Positions 33,909 through 43,024 are shown, counted from the first letter of the stretch. The stretch is 44,418 nt of DNA from CAZLBC01 sp964557575 (GCA_964557575.1 CAZLBC010000034.1:1-44418), one strand, 5' to 3'. The notes: generated by a model not told the origin, from the letters alone. Program-made: numbers and translations.

Positions 33909-35387
33909 TTGAAAAACACGGCACTCCTGGTCTCGGCATTACTCGTCCTGTTACCGCCCCATCCGCGCCCGGCGGCACCGGCCGAACAACAGAACACGCT
34001 CCGCGCCGGCGCGGCCGCCGTGGACATCACCCCGACAAAGCTGCCCGTCGTCGTCAACGGGGGCATGCGGGAGCGGACGGCGAACAAGGTCGTCGACCGC
34101 CTCCACGCCCGGTGCCTGGTCCTCGACGACGGCAGGGAAACCATCGCCGTCGCCGTGGTCGACAGTTGCGGGGTGCCGCGCGACCTGCTGGACCGGGCAA
34201 AAGCGATCGCTGAAAAAAAGACCGGCATCCGGACCGACCGCATGCTCATCTCCGCCACCCACACCCACTCCGCGCCGTCCGTGTGGGGGGCGCTGGGGAC
34301 CGGCGTCCAGGCCGACTACGCCGCGGCCCTGCCGGCGCTGATCGCGGAGGGCATCGAGCGGGCGAATGAGAACCGGGCCCCCGCGGCGGTCGGATGGGGC
34401 GTCGCCCAGGAACCGAAGAACGTCTTCTGCCGCCGCTGGCTGATGAAACCCGGGACCGCGCCGACCAATCGCTTCTCCGGGAAGAAAAACGACCGGGCCC
34501 GGATGAACCCGGGATATCGGAACCCCGACGCCGTCGAGCGGACCGGGCCGCGGGATACCGCCGTGTCCGTCCTGTCGGTCCGCACCCCGGCCGGCCGGCC
34601 GCTGGCCCTCCTGGCCAACTACTCCACCCACTACGCCGGCGCGCCCGCCCTGTCGGCGGACTACTTCGGGGTCTTCGCCGGGCGGATCGCCGAACTCCTC
34701 GGCGCCGGCGACGGCAGCCCGCCCTTTGCGGGCATTCTCTCCAACGGCACCAGCGGCGACGCCAACTGCTGCGACTTCGCACATCCCCGCCGGCAGTTCG
34801 ACCGGTTCTCGGTCGCCGAGGACGTTGCTCAAGCGGCACTGAAGGCATACCGGGGCATCGAGCACCGCCGGGACGTCTCGATCGCCATGGCCGAGCGGAC
34901 ACTGGCGATCCCGGTCCGGATGCCGTCGAAGCAGGAGGTCCGGGAGGCGAAGGCCTTCCTGGAGAAGATCGACCACCCGAAGCCGAGAACCATACCCGAG
35001 GTCTACGCCCGGGAGACGGTCCTGCTGGCCGGGATGCCCCCGACCCGGGAGCTGAAGCTCCAGGCGATCAGGATCGGCGGCCTCGGCATCGCCGCGATCC
35101 CCAACGAGGTCTTCGCCGCCACCGGCCTGGCGATCAAGAAGCGCAGCCCCCTGCGGCCGACCTTCACCATCTCCCTGGCCAACGGCTGCGCGGGCTACAT
35201 CCCCCCGCCCGACCAGCACGCCCTCGGCGGCTACACGACCTGGCGGGCCCGCAGCAGTTGCCTGGCGGTCGACGCCGAGCCGCGGATCCGCGCGGCGGTC
35301 CTCGCGCTGCTGGAGGCCGTCGCCGGGAAACCCGCCGCGACCGCCGCCGTGTCGCCGCAACACCCGCCCGATCACCGCCGTCCGTGA
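33909..35387 (+). CDS. neutral-ceramidase-like exported hydrolase
   Basis: A 492-residue protein with a Sec signal (LLVSALLVLLPPHPRPAAPA). The start is a TTG at 33909 with GGAG 8 bases upstream; no ATG precedes the leader. The sequence follows the neutral/alkaline non-lysosomal ceramidase N-terminal domain: RAGAAAVDITPTKLPVVVNGG, DRLHARCLVLDDGRETIAVAVVDSCGVP, the zinc-binding SATHTHSAPS, ANYSTHYAG, GILSNGTSGDANCCDF. Members with this N-terminal domain only, as here, are common in Planctomycetes near sugar-active genes, and true ceramidase activity is not established for them. The C-terminal immunoglobulin-like domain of classic ceramidases is absent. It lies 34 bases after the FAD gene. Confidence 0.85.
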   Translation: MKNTALLVSALLVLLPPHPRPAAPAEQQNTLRAGAAAVDITPTKLPVVVNGGMRERTANKVVDRLHARCLVLDDGRETIAVAVVDSCGVPRDLLDRAKAIAEKKTGIRTDRMLISATHTHSAPSVWGALGTGVQADYAAALPALIAEGIERANENRAPAAVGWGVAQEPKNVFCRRWLMKPGTAPTNRFSGKKNDRARMNPGYRNPDAVERTGPRDTAVSVLSVRTPAGRPLALLANYSTHYAGAPALSADYFGVFAGRIAELLGAGDGSPPFAGILSNGTSGDANCCDFAHPRRQFDRFSVAEDVAQAALKAYRGIEHRRDVSIAMAERTLAIPVRMPSKQEVREAKAFLEKIDHPKPRTIPEVYARETVLLAGMPPTRELKLQAIRIGGLGIAAIPNEVFAATGLAIKKRSPLRPTFTISLANGCAGYIPPPDQHALGGYTTWRARSSCLAVDAEPRIRAAVLALLEAVAGKPAATAAVSPQHPPDHRRP

Positions 35388-35409
35388 ACACCCCCGGAAA
35401 GGATCCGAC

Positions 35410-37476
35410 ATGAATGCTTTCACCAGACGCGCCGCCGCGATCCCGGCGATCGCCTGCGCGGCGCTGTGCGCCGCTCCCCCTGTCGCCGCCGCACCGCAAA
35501 AACCCCGCGAGCCGCTCCACCGCCTGCCCCGCATGGTCCACGAGTACTTCGTCGGCCGCGTCCGGGCCGTCGACCGCGCGATCCGGGACCGGATCGCGGC
35601 ACTGGAGACCGCCGACGACGCCCGGGCATACGTGAAGCGGGTCCGGGAGCAGGTCCGGGGCAGCTTCGGGCCATGGCCCGGAAAGACCCCCCTCACGCCC
35701 CGGGTGACCGGGACCGTCAAGCGGGACACCTACCGCATAGAGAAGGTCATCTTCGAGAGCCGTCCGGGGTTCCCGGTGACGGCGAACCTGTACATCCCGA
35801 CGCGGGGCGAACCGCCCTTCCCGGGCGTGGTGGGTACCTGCGGGCACTCCGCCAACGGCAAGGCCTCGAAGTACTACCAGTCCTTCTCCCAGGGCCTGGC
35901 CCGCAAGGGATACGTCGTCCTGATCTATGATCCCATCAGCCAGGGCGAGCGGCTCCAGTACCCCGGCGACGACCTGAAGTCCCGGATCGGCGTCGGCGTC
36001 CGCGAGCACCTCTACGCCGGCAACCAGCAGTACCTGGTGGGGGAATTCTTCGGCTCCTGGCGGGCGTGGGACGGGATCCGGGCCCTCGACTACCTCCTGA
36101 CCCGGACGGAGGTGGACCCGAAGCGTATCGGCGTGACGGGCAACTCCGGCGGGGGGACGATGACGACCTGGCTGGCGGGGGTGGAGCGCCGCTGGACGAT
36201 GGCCGCCCCGAGCTGCTTCGTGACCACCTTCCGACGCAACCTGGAAAACGAGGTGCCCGCCGACACCGAGCAGTGCCCGCCCGCGGCCCTCGCCCGCGGG
36301 CTCGATCACGCCGATTTCCTGGCCGCCATGGCCCCGAAGCCGATCATCATCCTCGCCAAGCGCCAGGATTTCTTCGACATCCGCGGCAGCGAAGAGGCCC
36401 ACCGCCGCCTCAGGCACATCTACGCCCTGCTGGGACACGCCGACCGGGCGGCCCTCTTCGTCGGCCCCGGCGGCCACGGCTACTCCCGGGACAACCGCGA
36501 AGCGATGTACGGCTTCTTCAACCGCGCCGCCGGGGTCACGGGCCCCGCGGCCGAACCGGAACTGGTCATCGAGAAGGACGCGACCCTCTACTGCGCCCCG
36601 GACGGGCAGGTCTGTCGCCTGGACGCCCGGACCGTCCAGTCGTTTACCCGGGCGCGGTCGCGGGAACTGGCGAAACAGCGCCCCGCGAACATGGCGGCCA
36701 CGGAGTTGAAGAAACGGGTCCGGCAGGTACTGGCCCTCCCCGACGACGTCCCGTCGGCCGAGCCCCCGGATTACCGGATCCTCCAGGTCTGGCTCTCGCG
36801 GGGCTACCCCCTCCGCAGCACCACCTACCTGGTCGAAACCGAGCCGGGCATCCGGGCGGTGGTCTACCGCCTGGCAAAACAGCGCCTCCGCTTCCCGCCG
36901 GGCGAGAAGAAGGAGGCGGTCCTGTACTGCTCCCACCAGTCGGCCGACGCGGAACTGCGGGACGAGCCGCTGGTCGGCCAACTGCTCAAGGAGCACCCCA
37001 ACGCGGCTTTCTATGCCTGCGACGTCCGCGGGGTGGGCGAATCGCGGCCGGGGACATGCGGCGGCGCCTGGACGAGCCCCTACGGCGCCGACTACTTCTA
37101 CGCCGCACACGCGCTCATGCTCGGGACCCCCTGCCCGGGTCTCAGGACCCGCGACCTGCTGCGGGTCGTCGACTGGCTCTCGGCGATCGGCCACGAGAAG
37201 ATACACGTCGTTGCCCGGGGGTGGGGGACGATCCCGGCGACGTTCGCGGCCGTGCTGTCGGACAAGGTGACCCGCGTAACACTGAAGAACGCCCCGACGT
37301 CGTACGCGGATATCGCCGAGTCCGAGCGCTACGCCTGGCCGCTGTCGTGCTTCGTGCCGGGGGTGCTGGCGTCGTTCGACCTGCCGGACTGCTACCGCGT
37401 TTTGCGGGACAAGGACCTGGTGCAGGTAGAACCGCTGGGACCGGAGATGAAGGCGCGGGCGGCGGAAGACGGGTAA
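35410..37476 (+). CDS. two-domain alpha/beta-hydrolase (acetyl-xylan-esterase-like), second domain without Ser
   Basis: A 688-residue exported protein (leader NAFTRRAAAIPAIACAALCAAPPVAAA). The first alpha/beta-hydrolase domain (about 100-390) has the nucleophile elbow GNSGGG (Ser246), a likely acid in the KRQDFFDIRG region, and His356 in GGHGYS; it fits the acetyl-xylan-esterase/prolyl-oligopeptidase-like esterases that pair with polysaccharide hydrolases. The second half (about 440-688) repeats the fold (RFPPGEKKEAVLYCSHQSADAEL, DVRGVGESRPG, WLSAIGHEKIHVVARGWGTIPATFAAVLSD), but the elbow reads ARGWGT, with Trp605 where the catalytic Ser would be, so it is probably non-catalytic. ATG at 35410 has AAGGA 8 bases upstream; the gap to the ceramidase-like gene is 22 bases. 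Confidence 0.86.
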   Translation: MNAFTRRAAAIPAIACAALCAAPPVAAAPQKPREPLHRLPRMVHEYFVGRVRAVDRAIRDRIAALETADDARAYVKRVREQVRGSFGPWPGKTPLTPRVTGTVKRDTYRIEKVIFESRPGFPVTANLYIPTRGEPPFPGVVGTCGHSANGKASKYYQSFSQGLARKGYVVLIYDPISQGERLQYPGDDLKSRIGVGVREHLYAGNQQYLVGEFFGSWRAWDGIRALDYLLTRTEVDPKRIGVTGNSGGGTMTTWLAGVERRWTMAAPSCFVTTFRRNLENEVPADTEQCPPAALARGLDHADFLAAMAPKPIIILAKRQDFFDIRGSEEAHRRLRHIYALLGHADRAALFVGPGGHGYSRDNREAMYGFFNRAAGVTGPAAEPELVIEKDATLYCAPDGQVCRLDARTVQSFTRARSRELAKQRPANMAATELKKRVRQVLALPDDVPSAEPPDYRILQVWLSRGYPLRSTTYLVETEPGIRAVVYRLAKQRLRFPPGEKKEAVLYCSHQSADAELRDEPLVGQLLKEHPNAAFYACDVRGVGESRPGTCGGAWTSPYGADYFYAAHALMLGTPCPGLRTRDLLRVVDWLSAIGHEKIHVVARGWGTIPATFAAVLSDKVTRVTLKNAPTSYADIAESERYAWPLSCFVPGVLASFDLPDCYRVLRDKDLVQVEPLGPEMKARAAEDG

Positions 37477-37536
37477 CATGCGTGCTGGTGGTACATTATT
37501 TCTGTATTGATAATAATAATTTTTTTATATCGTTTC

Positions 37537-37565
37537 TTGAATTGACAAGGGGGGGGGGATATAAT
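37537..37565 (+). promoter_or_regulatory. promoter with a G10 tract in its spacer, putatively phase-variable
   Basis: TTGAAT (37537-37542) and a perfect TATAAT (37560-37565) are 17 bases apart. Inside the spacer is an overlapping perfect TTGACA (37542-37547) followed by ten consecutive G (37549-37558). With ten G the TTGAAT box is correctly spaced and the TTGACA box is 12 bases from the -10, too close; at 14-16 G the TTGACA box would come to 16-18 bases. Slippage in the tract would thus change which -35 is used and the promoter strength. An AT-rich stretch (37508-37530) just upstream could act as an UP element. The predicted start lies near 37572, 38 bases before the ATG at 37610. Confidence 0.68.
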
Positions 37566-37609
37566 CGTTATTGTCTGAATAATACCACTGCACGAATCAG
37601 GGGTTTTAC

Positions 37610-40189
37610 ATGCATCCAAGAGTATTGGGAACATGGCCTGTTACGTTCTCAATCATTCTGCTCACGGCGGGAATCCCTTTCAATGCTGCATGCCCGGCCG
37701 GTGACGGGGAAACCTGGAACCCCCGGCAACAGGGCCGATTCATCGTTTCCCTCTGCGCGGACAACGACGGCGGTATATGGGTCGGTACGGAGGGCAACGG
37801 GCTGTGGCGGAAGGCCCCCGATGAGGATAACTGGACACACGTGACCCGCGCGTCGACCGGCGGCTTCGCCGAAGAGCTGGGGCCGGTCCTGACGACCGGC
37901 ACGTCCGCCGAGACGTGCCTCGGAGACGACACCATCTACGCCCTGGCATGCGACCGGCGGGGGCGGATATGGGCCGGTCACCTGAATCACGGCGTCAGCG
38001 TCTTCAACGGGACGGCGTGGCGCAACTACGACGTCCTCTCGGGTCCCCTCGGTGAGCGGGTATTCGACATCGCCGTCTGCCCGGTCGACGGCGACGTCTG
38101 GATCGCCTCCGACGCCGGTCTCGCCCGCTACCGCGAGAAGCAGGATACCTGGTCATACTACACCCGCGCCGACGGCCTGCCCGAAGACCAGGCCAATTCC
38201 CTGGCCTTCGACAAGAGCGGCCGGCTGTTCGTCGGCACCCAGTGTCACGGCATCGCCGTCGCGCCCGCCCGGAAAGAGGCCCGGGGGCGGCTTGCATATC
38301 CCCGGTGGCGGGTCGTCTCGGCCCCGGAGCGGTTCGGGCCGGGAAAACGATGGCAATTGCCCCTCTCCCCGGCCGGCAACGGCCTGCCGACGAACATGAT
38401 AAACCAGGTGCTCGTGGGCCGCGACGGGACGGTCTGGGCGGCGACGGTGGCCGGCCTGGCCTTCAGCCGGGACGGCGGGGGCAGTTGGCGGCATGTCCGC
38501 GGGAAGAACTTCGTCGCCAAGGTGGAGAAGTCCTGGGCGGGCACGCCCCCGGGCTGGAAGCGCCCGCCGAAGCGGATCATGCAGCGCCTCCTGCCGGAGG
38601 ACTATATCACCTGCCTGGCCGAATACGGCGACAAGCTCCTGCTCGGGACCTGGCGAAAGGGCCTGGCGGTATACGACCCCGCCGCCGGCCGGTGCGTGGC
38701 TGTCGAGAAGGGGGCGGTGACGCTCGACGATGACTACGTCTCGGCCGCGGAAACCGGCCCAGCGGGCAGACCATGGATCGGGTCGTACGGCGGGGGCCTC
38801 GCGCGGGCACGGAAGGTGCTTGTGCCGGGAACGGGTGAAGACACCGGTGCGCTGTCCGCAAAGAAGTCGAAACGCGCCCCCGCTGAACCCGATTCCGGAG
38901 CGGCAAAACTGCCCGCTCCCGCCGCCCCCCCGACCGCCGAAGACATCGATGCGATGATACGCGAGGTTCGGCGGTATACCAAGCCCCTGCCGCAAACCTG
39001 CGCCGCCGTTATCGGCGACGACTGGACCACGTGGGGGGACTGGGTGGGACGGTACGGGAGGCAGGCGGGTATAAACCTTGGAGTCAATGCACCCGCTGAT
39101 ATGGTTAACGGATATGTTGGGATTGGCGGTTTTGACATCAAGGGCTATCTCGGCCCCCATCACCGGAAAGGGGATCGGTTGAGGGTTTGGTGTGCTGAAC
39201 CGGAATGTCCCGGCAACGATAAACGCCGGCGCTTGTGGGTACCAAAGATTGGTATCCGGCGTCAGGCCTCGTGGGATGATCACGGGGAGGCCTATCCGCG
39301 AGAGTATGAGGGACCTAACATCTGGCTGAAATTTACGGTTCCGGACGGCATATATCGTGTTTGCATATATTTTTTCAACAACGACGGTCACAGGGGCAAC
39401 AATCGACATCGGGATTACCTGGTGCGCGTGTATCAAAACCCGCGGGTTTCGAAGATACACATCCCTGAAACAAAAGGCGATTTTGATCTGAAACGTCACC
39501 TCATCGAGGAAAAAAGCGTAAGAAAACGCGACCTGGAAAACTGCAACGCGGCATACTTTCGCGAACCGTTGTGTAAAACGCGCGTCAGGCAATTTCATGG
39601 TGGAGTATACAAGCAGTTTATAATGAAAGGACCGTATTCCTACTTCGTAAATGTCAGGAAGAACGCCAGTTTCAATATTAAGTTTTCGGGGTTATTTATA
39701 ACACGCATAATCGGCGATAAACCTCGTACGGAGCGACATTTTCCTGCCTTGGCGGCCGGTATTAATTATCAGAATGACGCCTATGAGCGTTTGAAGAATC
39801 AATACACTATCCACGAAGAGAACATCATAAGAACAGTAATGCAGGTGAATAACGCCGCCCGAACCGCACTCGCGAGAAGAGGTGGAGTAGAATTGTGGGA
39901 AAAAGTGCGATTGTTGGCGTATCGCACAGCCCTTGATGAGAAGGCCACGGTTGAATTATTATACGATTTAAGATGGCCGTTGAGGTTATGGACGTGGGGG
40001 GACCGGCAGGAATATCGGGACCTGATGACATTTACCTGGTACTGGTATCAAAAGAAATATGATTTTGATCGTTTAAAAAAAGCGAGACAGTACAGCCCGC
40101 ATGTCTATGAAACGGCCGAAGAGTGGGAAGAGCACGAAGAGGAATTTAAGCCCATAAATAGATTTCGTATCGGATTTGATAACCGTTAA
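37610..40189 (+). CDS. beta-propeller protein with uncharacterised C-terminal domain, mosaic composition
   Basis: An 859-residue exported protein (Sec leader FSIILLTAGIPFNAACPA). Residues about 35-425 carry Reg_prop-type propeller repeats (CADNDGGIWVGTEGNGLWR, ACDRRGRIWAGHLNHGVSVFNG, AVCPVDGDVWIASDAGLARY, AFDKSGRLFVGTQCHGIAV, LVGRDGTVWAATVAGLAF), then a Pro/Ala linker. Residues about 464-859 form a second domain with DWTTWGDWVGRYGR, RQASWDDHGEAYPREYEGPNIWLKFTVPDG, FFNNDGHRGNNRHRDYLVRVY and FHGGVYKQFIMKGPYSYFVNV; I recall such segments in uncharacterised planctomycete proteins but know no function. Base composition changes abruptly from GC-rich to AT-rich at about 39070 (residue about 487), inside the second domain. 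AGGGG lies 7 bases before the ATG. First gene of the putatively phase-variable operon. Confidence 0.85.
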   Translation: MHPRVLGTWPVTFSIILLTAGIPFNAACPAGDGETWNPRQQGRFIVSLCADNDGGIWVGTEGNGLWRKAPDEDNWTHVTRASTGGFAEELGPVLTTGTSAETCLGDDTIYALACDRRGRIWAGHLNHGVSVFNGTAWRNYDVLSGPLGERVFDIAVCPVDGDVWIASDAGLARYREKQDTWSYYTRADGLPEDQANSLAFDKSGRLFVGTQCHGIAVAPARKEARGRLAYPRWRVVSAPERFGPGKRWQLPLSPAGNGLPTNMINQVLVGRDGTVWAATVAGLAFSRDGGGSWRHVRGKNFVAKVEKSWAGTPPGWKRPPKRIMQRLLPEDYITCLAEYGDKLLLGTWRKGLAVYDPAAGRCVAVEKGAVTLDDDYVSAAETGPAGRPWIGSYGGGLARARKVLVPGTGEDTGALSAKKSKRAPAEPDSGAAKLPAPAAPPTAEDIDAMIREVRRYTKPLPQTCAAVIGDDWTTWGDWVGRYGRQAGINLGVNAPADMVNGYVGIGGFDIKGYLGPHHRKGDRLRVWCAEPECPGNDKRRRLWVPKIGIRRQASWDDHGEAYPREYEGPNIWLKFTVPDGIYRVCIYFFNNDGHRGNNRHRDYLVRVYQNPRVSKIHIPETKGDFDLKRHLIEEKSVRKRDLENCNAAYFREPLCKTRVRQFHGGVYKQFIMKGPYSYFVNVRKNASFNIKFSGLFITRIIGDKPRTERHFPALAAGINYQNDAYERLKNQYTIHEENIIRTVMQVNNAARTALARRGGVELWEKVRLLAYRTALDEKATVELLYDLRWPLRLWTWGDRQEYRDLMTFTWYWYQKKYDFDRLKKARQYSPHVYETAEEWEEHEEEFKPINRFRIGFDNR

Positions 40190-40208
40190 AATAGATAAGG
40201 AGAAGACG

Positions 40209-41606
40209 ATGAGTGAAAAAGGAAAGCAGTCGAGTATTGTCATTCTTGCTGTATTATTATTCGTAACATGTTTTATAACGCATGTAAATGCAGACAGTGA
40301 AGCCGTCTGGGAATTGAAGGTTTTTACGGAAACACCAAATACCGAGGGACACAAGATAATAAACAATGTGCCAAAAGACGGGCGAGATATAACATTTGAT
40401 CTGGAAGTTGAAGAAGGCGATTATCCTGAACGGAGAAACGAGACAATTAAGGAAGGCCCGATTTATATATGGAGAAACGAAGGTGGACGCTCTGCGCCTT
40501 TTGAAATAACCCCGGAGAGCGGAAAAGGTAAACGGACACGGCACGTGACAATACGGTTTACCGGCTATTTGCCGGGCGAGGACGGCTACGGTGAACCTTG
40601 TTACGGCGGCGTAAAAGATGTTGATGTCTCAGTAGAGGTAAAGTTTGTAATGGAACACGAAGAGACCGGCGAGACGACAACAATAACGGTTTACGAGGGG
40701 AGCAAAGATATCCATGCGCATTTCGGGCAGTGGGTAGAAAGCAATCAATATAATCCTGATCCCACACCAAAACCATCTAATTATCACCATGTTCATTACA
40801 CAACATGGAGAGCGGGAATGGATGATGATGATAACTTTGTAATGAACGATATTGGAGAAGGGGACCTCTATAACCAAGAGCACGGTGGTCATGCTCAAAG
40901 CTCGTTTGGATTAAGACCAGGAAGTGGCATGTTTTTCTCAAATACAAAGGCGCAGCATGAGCGATGGATGGTCGTAAGAGAACAATCGAGGCTTAAGGAT
41001 CATAACGAAACTGAAAATATCTGGGCTGAAGCAAAAATAGACCCGTGTATGAAAGGGCGGGTTATAGAATGGAAAGGATGCCCTGATCCGCCTGAGAACG
41101 ATACGCCACTTCCATACACATCCGTGAGATATGAAGGAAGAGCCGGATATGTTGTGGCCTTTAATGCAAATAACTACAATTTAAGTAAGGGATGGGGATT
41201 AGTGCCCCTCCCATCGCAAGGAACAGCAGGTGGTTTTGCTAAGGCAAGTTGTTCAGTAGAGGAGAACTTCCTTGTCACAGATGACGACTTTAAAGTTAGT
41301 GTCAATAACGCAGGGACGATGGCCTATGTGGAAGGTACAGATGATAATGTCACCGGGAATATTAGTTTATCATTGACTGGCCCCTCAGTGGGATTTTCGT
41401 GGGATGAGGGATCTAATATCATGTATGCAAGTGAAGTAGGTAAGGAAACAGAGGAAAGCAAATCCTATACAGTCAATTTCGGCGATGAGAATCATAGATA
41501 TGTATTAACTACAAATATAGATGGTTATTCCATGTCAAAAACGTGGAATTATGCCTCGAATGGAACTGGAGCATCTTTGGTTATGATAATTATGAAAGGG
41601 TCATAG
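40209..41606 (+). CDS. exported protein of unknown function (beta-rich)
   Basis: A 465-residue protein with a Sec signal (SIVILAVLLFVTCFITHVNA). I recognise no family. It appears beta-rich, with several charged hairpins (GRDITFDLEVEEGDYPERRNE, RTRHVTIRFTGYLPG, VDVSVEVKFVMEHEETGETTTITVYEG), clusters of Asp and His (DDDDNF; HHVHYTTWRAG; GGHAQSS) and four Cys after the leader. The C-terminal 60 residues (FGDENHRYVLTTNIDG and the final LVMIIMKGS) are hydrophobic enough to be a surface or secretion element, but I see no sorting motif. ATG at 40209 is chosen over upstream in-frame codons for its leader and AAGGAG site. It lies 19 bases after the propeller gene, so it is in the same operon. AT-rich. 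Confidence 0.8.
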   Translation: MSEKGKQSSIVILAVLLFVTCFITHVNADSEAVWELKVFTETPNTEGHKIINNVPKDGRDITFDLEVEEGDYPERRNETIKEGPIYIWRNEGGRSAPFEITPESGKGKRTRHVTIRFTGYLPGEDGYGEPCYGGVKDVDVSVEVKFVMEHEETGETTTITVYEGSKDIHAHFGQWVESNQYNPDPTPKPSNYHHVHYTTWRAGMDDDDNFVMNDIGEGDLYNQEHGGHAQSSFGLRPGSGMFFSNTKAQHERWMVVREQSRLKDHNETENIWAEAKIDPCMKGRVIEWKGCPDPPENDTPLPYTSVRYEGRAGYVVAFNANNYNLSKGWGLVPLPSQGTAGGFAKASCSVEENFLVTDDDFKVSVNNAGTMAYVEGTDDNVTGNISLSLTGPSVGFSWDEGSNIMYASEVGKETEESKSYTVNFGDENHRYVLTTNIDGYSMSKTWNYASNGTGASLVMIIMKGS

Positions 41607-41683
41607 GTTGCCATAGTCAGATTTATTGTTCAGAAGATAACATGGATATCGTAGTTATTGAAATCATATAATGGATATGCATA

Positions 41684-42943
41684 ATGAATTACGTTAAAAA
41701 TAATAGAAAGTATTTATGTATACACTATGTATTTATTATATCAATTGCATGCATCTGCATATTGATATCTAGATTTTCAATTGTTCTTGGCACGCCTGGC
41801 AAGGCTCAAAGTGATTCATGGGATATCATTTATGCTGAAAAGCCTGTTATAAACCAGCAAAGTAAGCATAACACTTTTAACGTGTTTAAAATACTATATG
41901 ATTGTGCGAAAAAACATCAGGCAAATGATACGGGGTTAAAAAAACTGATAACCTATCTAAAGCAACATTTAAAGAAGTCTGAAATCGATACTTTGAAGAA
42001 TTACAAACATAATCCGCGATGGGGCATTAACGCATATTTTAAGCAATTCCGTGATCATTATAGGAAACCGAATATAGCTGAGTCGAAAATACTGGCAGTA
42101 TGGGCAATACTAAAAGACATGGCAAACAGTCATTATCCTGATATCGAACAGCAGGAACGTATTGTAGAATATTTCGATAATCAAATTGACCAATTGAAAA
42201 CCGTAATCTATGATACCTTTAAGGAGTGCTTAGGAGATGAATACTCCGAGTATCAACAGACTATCAATGTTAATTATAAACAATACAATCAGACAATTAA
42301 ACATCATTTCCGCCTGCTATTAGCTGACCCTTTCATGCCCTACGTAAAGGATGTTCTCAGTTCAAATAAGTGGAGCAAGACATTTGAAAAAAAAGGGATG
42401 TTTAGCAATTTTAGTATTTCAGATAAAAACGGCTCTTTAAAGCAGCAAAATAATAATACAACCCGTACATCTGGTCCAAATACACAATACTATTACTTAA
42501 AAAATGAAATAAGCAAGCATATTGGTATGCCCTGCAAAGCAACCGACATTCCTTTGTTACGCAACATAAACATTAATAGCTATAAAGATATGGATAACAA
42601 GATAGCCAAATGTTTCAAGCAATTGTCAAGCTTTATATTGTATGAGTATATATCTTGTAGCGCAAAAGAACCGAAGTCTCGTTTTGGTATAAGAACTATT
42701 GGAATGTGTATGCAAACGGAACCAGCATTGTATTATTGGCCCGTGGATGTAGAGGTTAGAGGACTTCTGAAATATATGGTTAGATACCGAAGGTATGTGA
42801 AGGGTAATGATTTTGCCACAAAGGAAGAAGTGATGAAATATTATAACGATAATAAAAAGGACTGGGATGAGAATATCAAAGATAAAGTATGGTCGCGAGT
42901 GCGGGACCATATTAAAAATATACACATGCAGCAATCAAGGTAA
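41684..42943 (+). CDS. membrane-anchored or exported protein of unknown function
   Basis: A 419-residue protein, AT-rich, no recognised family. A basic start and one hydrophobic stretch (about 12-36, IHYVFIISIACICILISRFSIVLG) suggest an uncleaved anchor or a signal sequence. The rest is predicted mainly helical and rich in Lys, Asn, Gln and Tyr (NQQSKHNTFNVFKILYDCAKKHQ, DNQIDQLKTVIYDTFKECLG, INVNYKQYNQTIKHHFRLLL). No ribosome binding site is evident; a TATAAT (41667-41672) lies 11 bases before the ATG without a good -35. It follows the previous gene by 77 bases. Confidence 0.72.
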   Translation: MNYVKNNRKYLCIHYVFIISIACICILISRFSIVLGTPGKAQSDSWDIIYAEKPVINQQSKHNTFNVFKILYDCAKKHQANDTGLKKLITYLKQHLKKSEIDTLKNYKHNPRWGINAYFKQFRDHYRKPNIAESKILAVWAILKDMANSHYPDIEQQERIVEYFDNQIDQLKTVIYDTFKECLGDEYSEYQQTINVNYKQYNQTIKHHFRLLLADPFMPYVKDVLSSNKWSKTFEKKGMFSNFSISDKNGSLKQQNNNTTRTSGPNTQYYYLKNEISKHIGMPCKATDIPLLRNININSYKDMDNKIAKCFKQLSSFILYEYISCSAKEPKSRFGIRTIGMCMQTEPALYYWPVDVEVRGLLKYMVRYRRYVKGNDFATKEEVMKYYNDNKKDWDENIKDKVWSRVRDHIKNIHMQQSR

Positions 42944-43024
42944 TATGAACAATGGCTATGAAGCCAGTAGTGGTACTGTGATTCAATGAAACTGTAATTG
43001 ATTATAATGTTAAAGGGATATATT

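Noticed and set aside
35164..37479. A 771-codon open frame on the minus strand
   Set aside because: Antisense to the ceramidase-like and esterase genes, both of which have clear motifs, leaders and ribosome binding sites.
37542..37565. TTGACA-TATAAT as the active promoter pair
   Set aside because: The spacer is 12 bases at the present G10 length, too short for sigma70; the overlapping TTGAAT gives 17. It is kept only as the alternative state.
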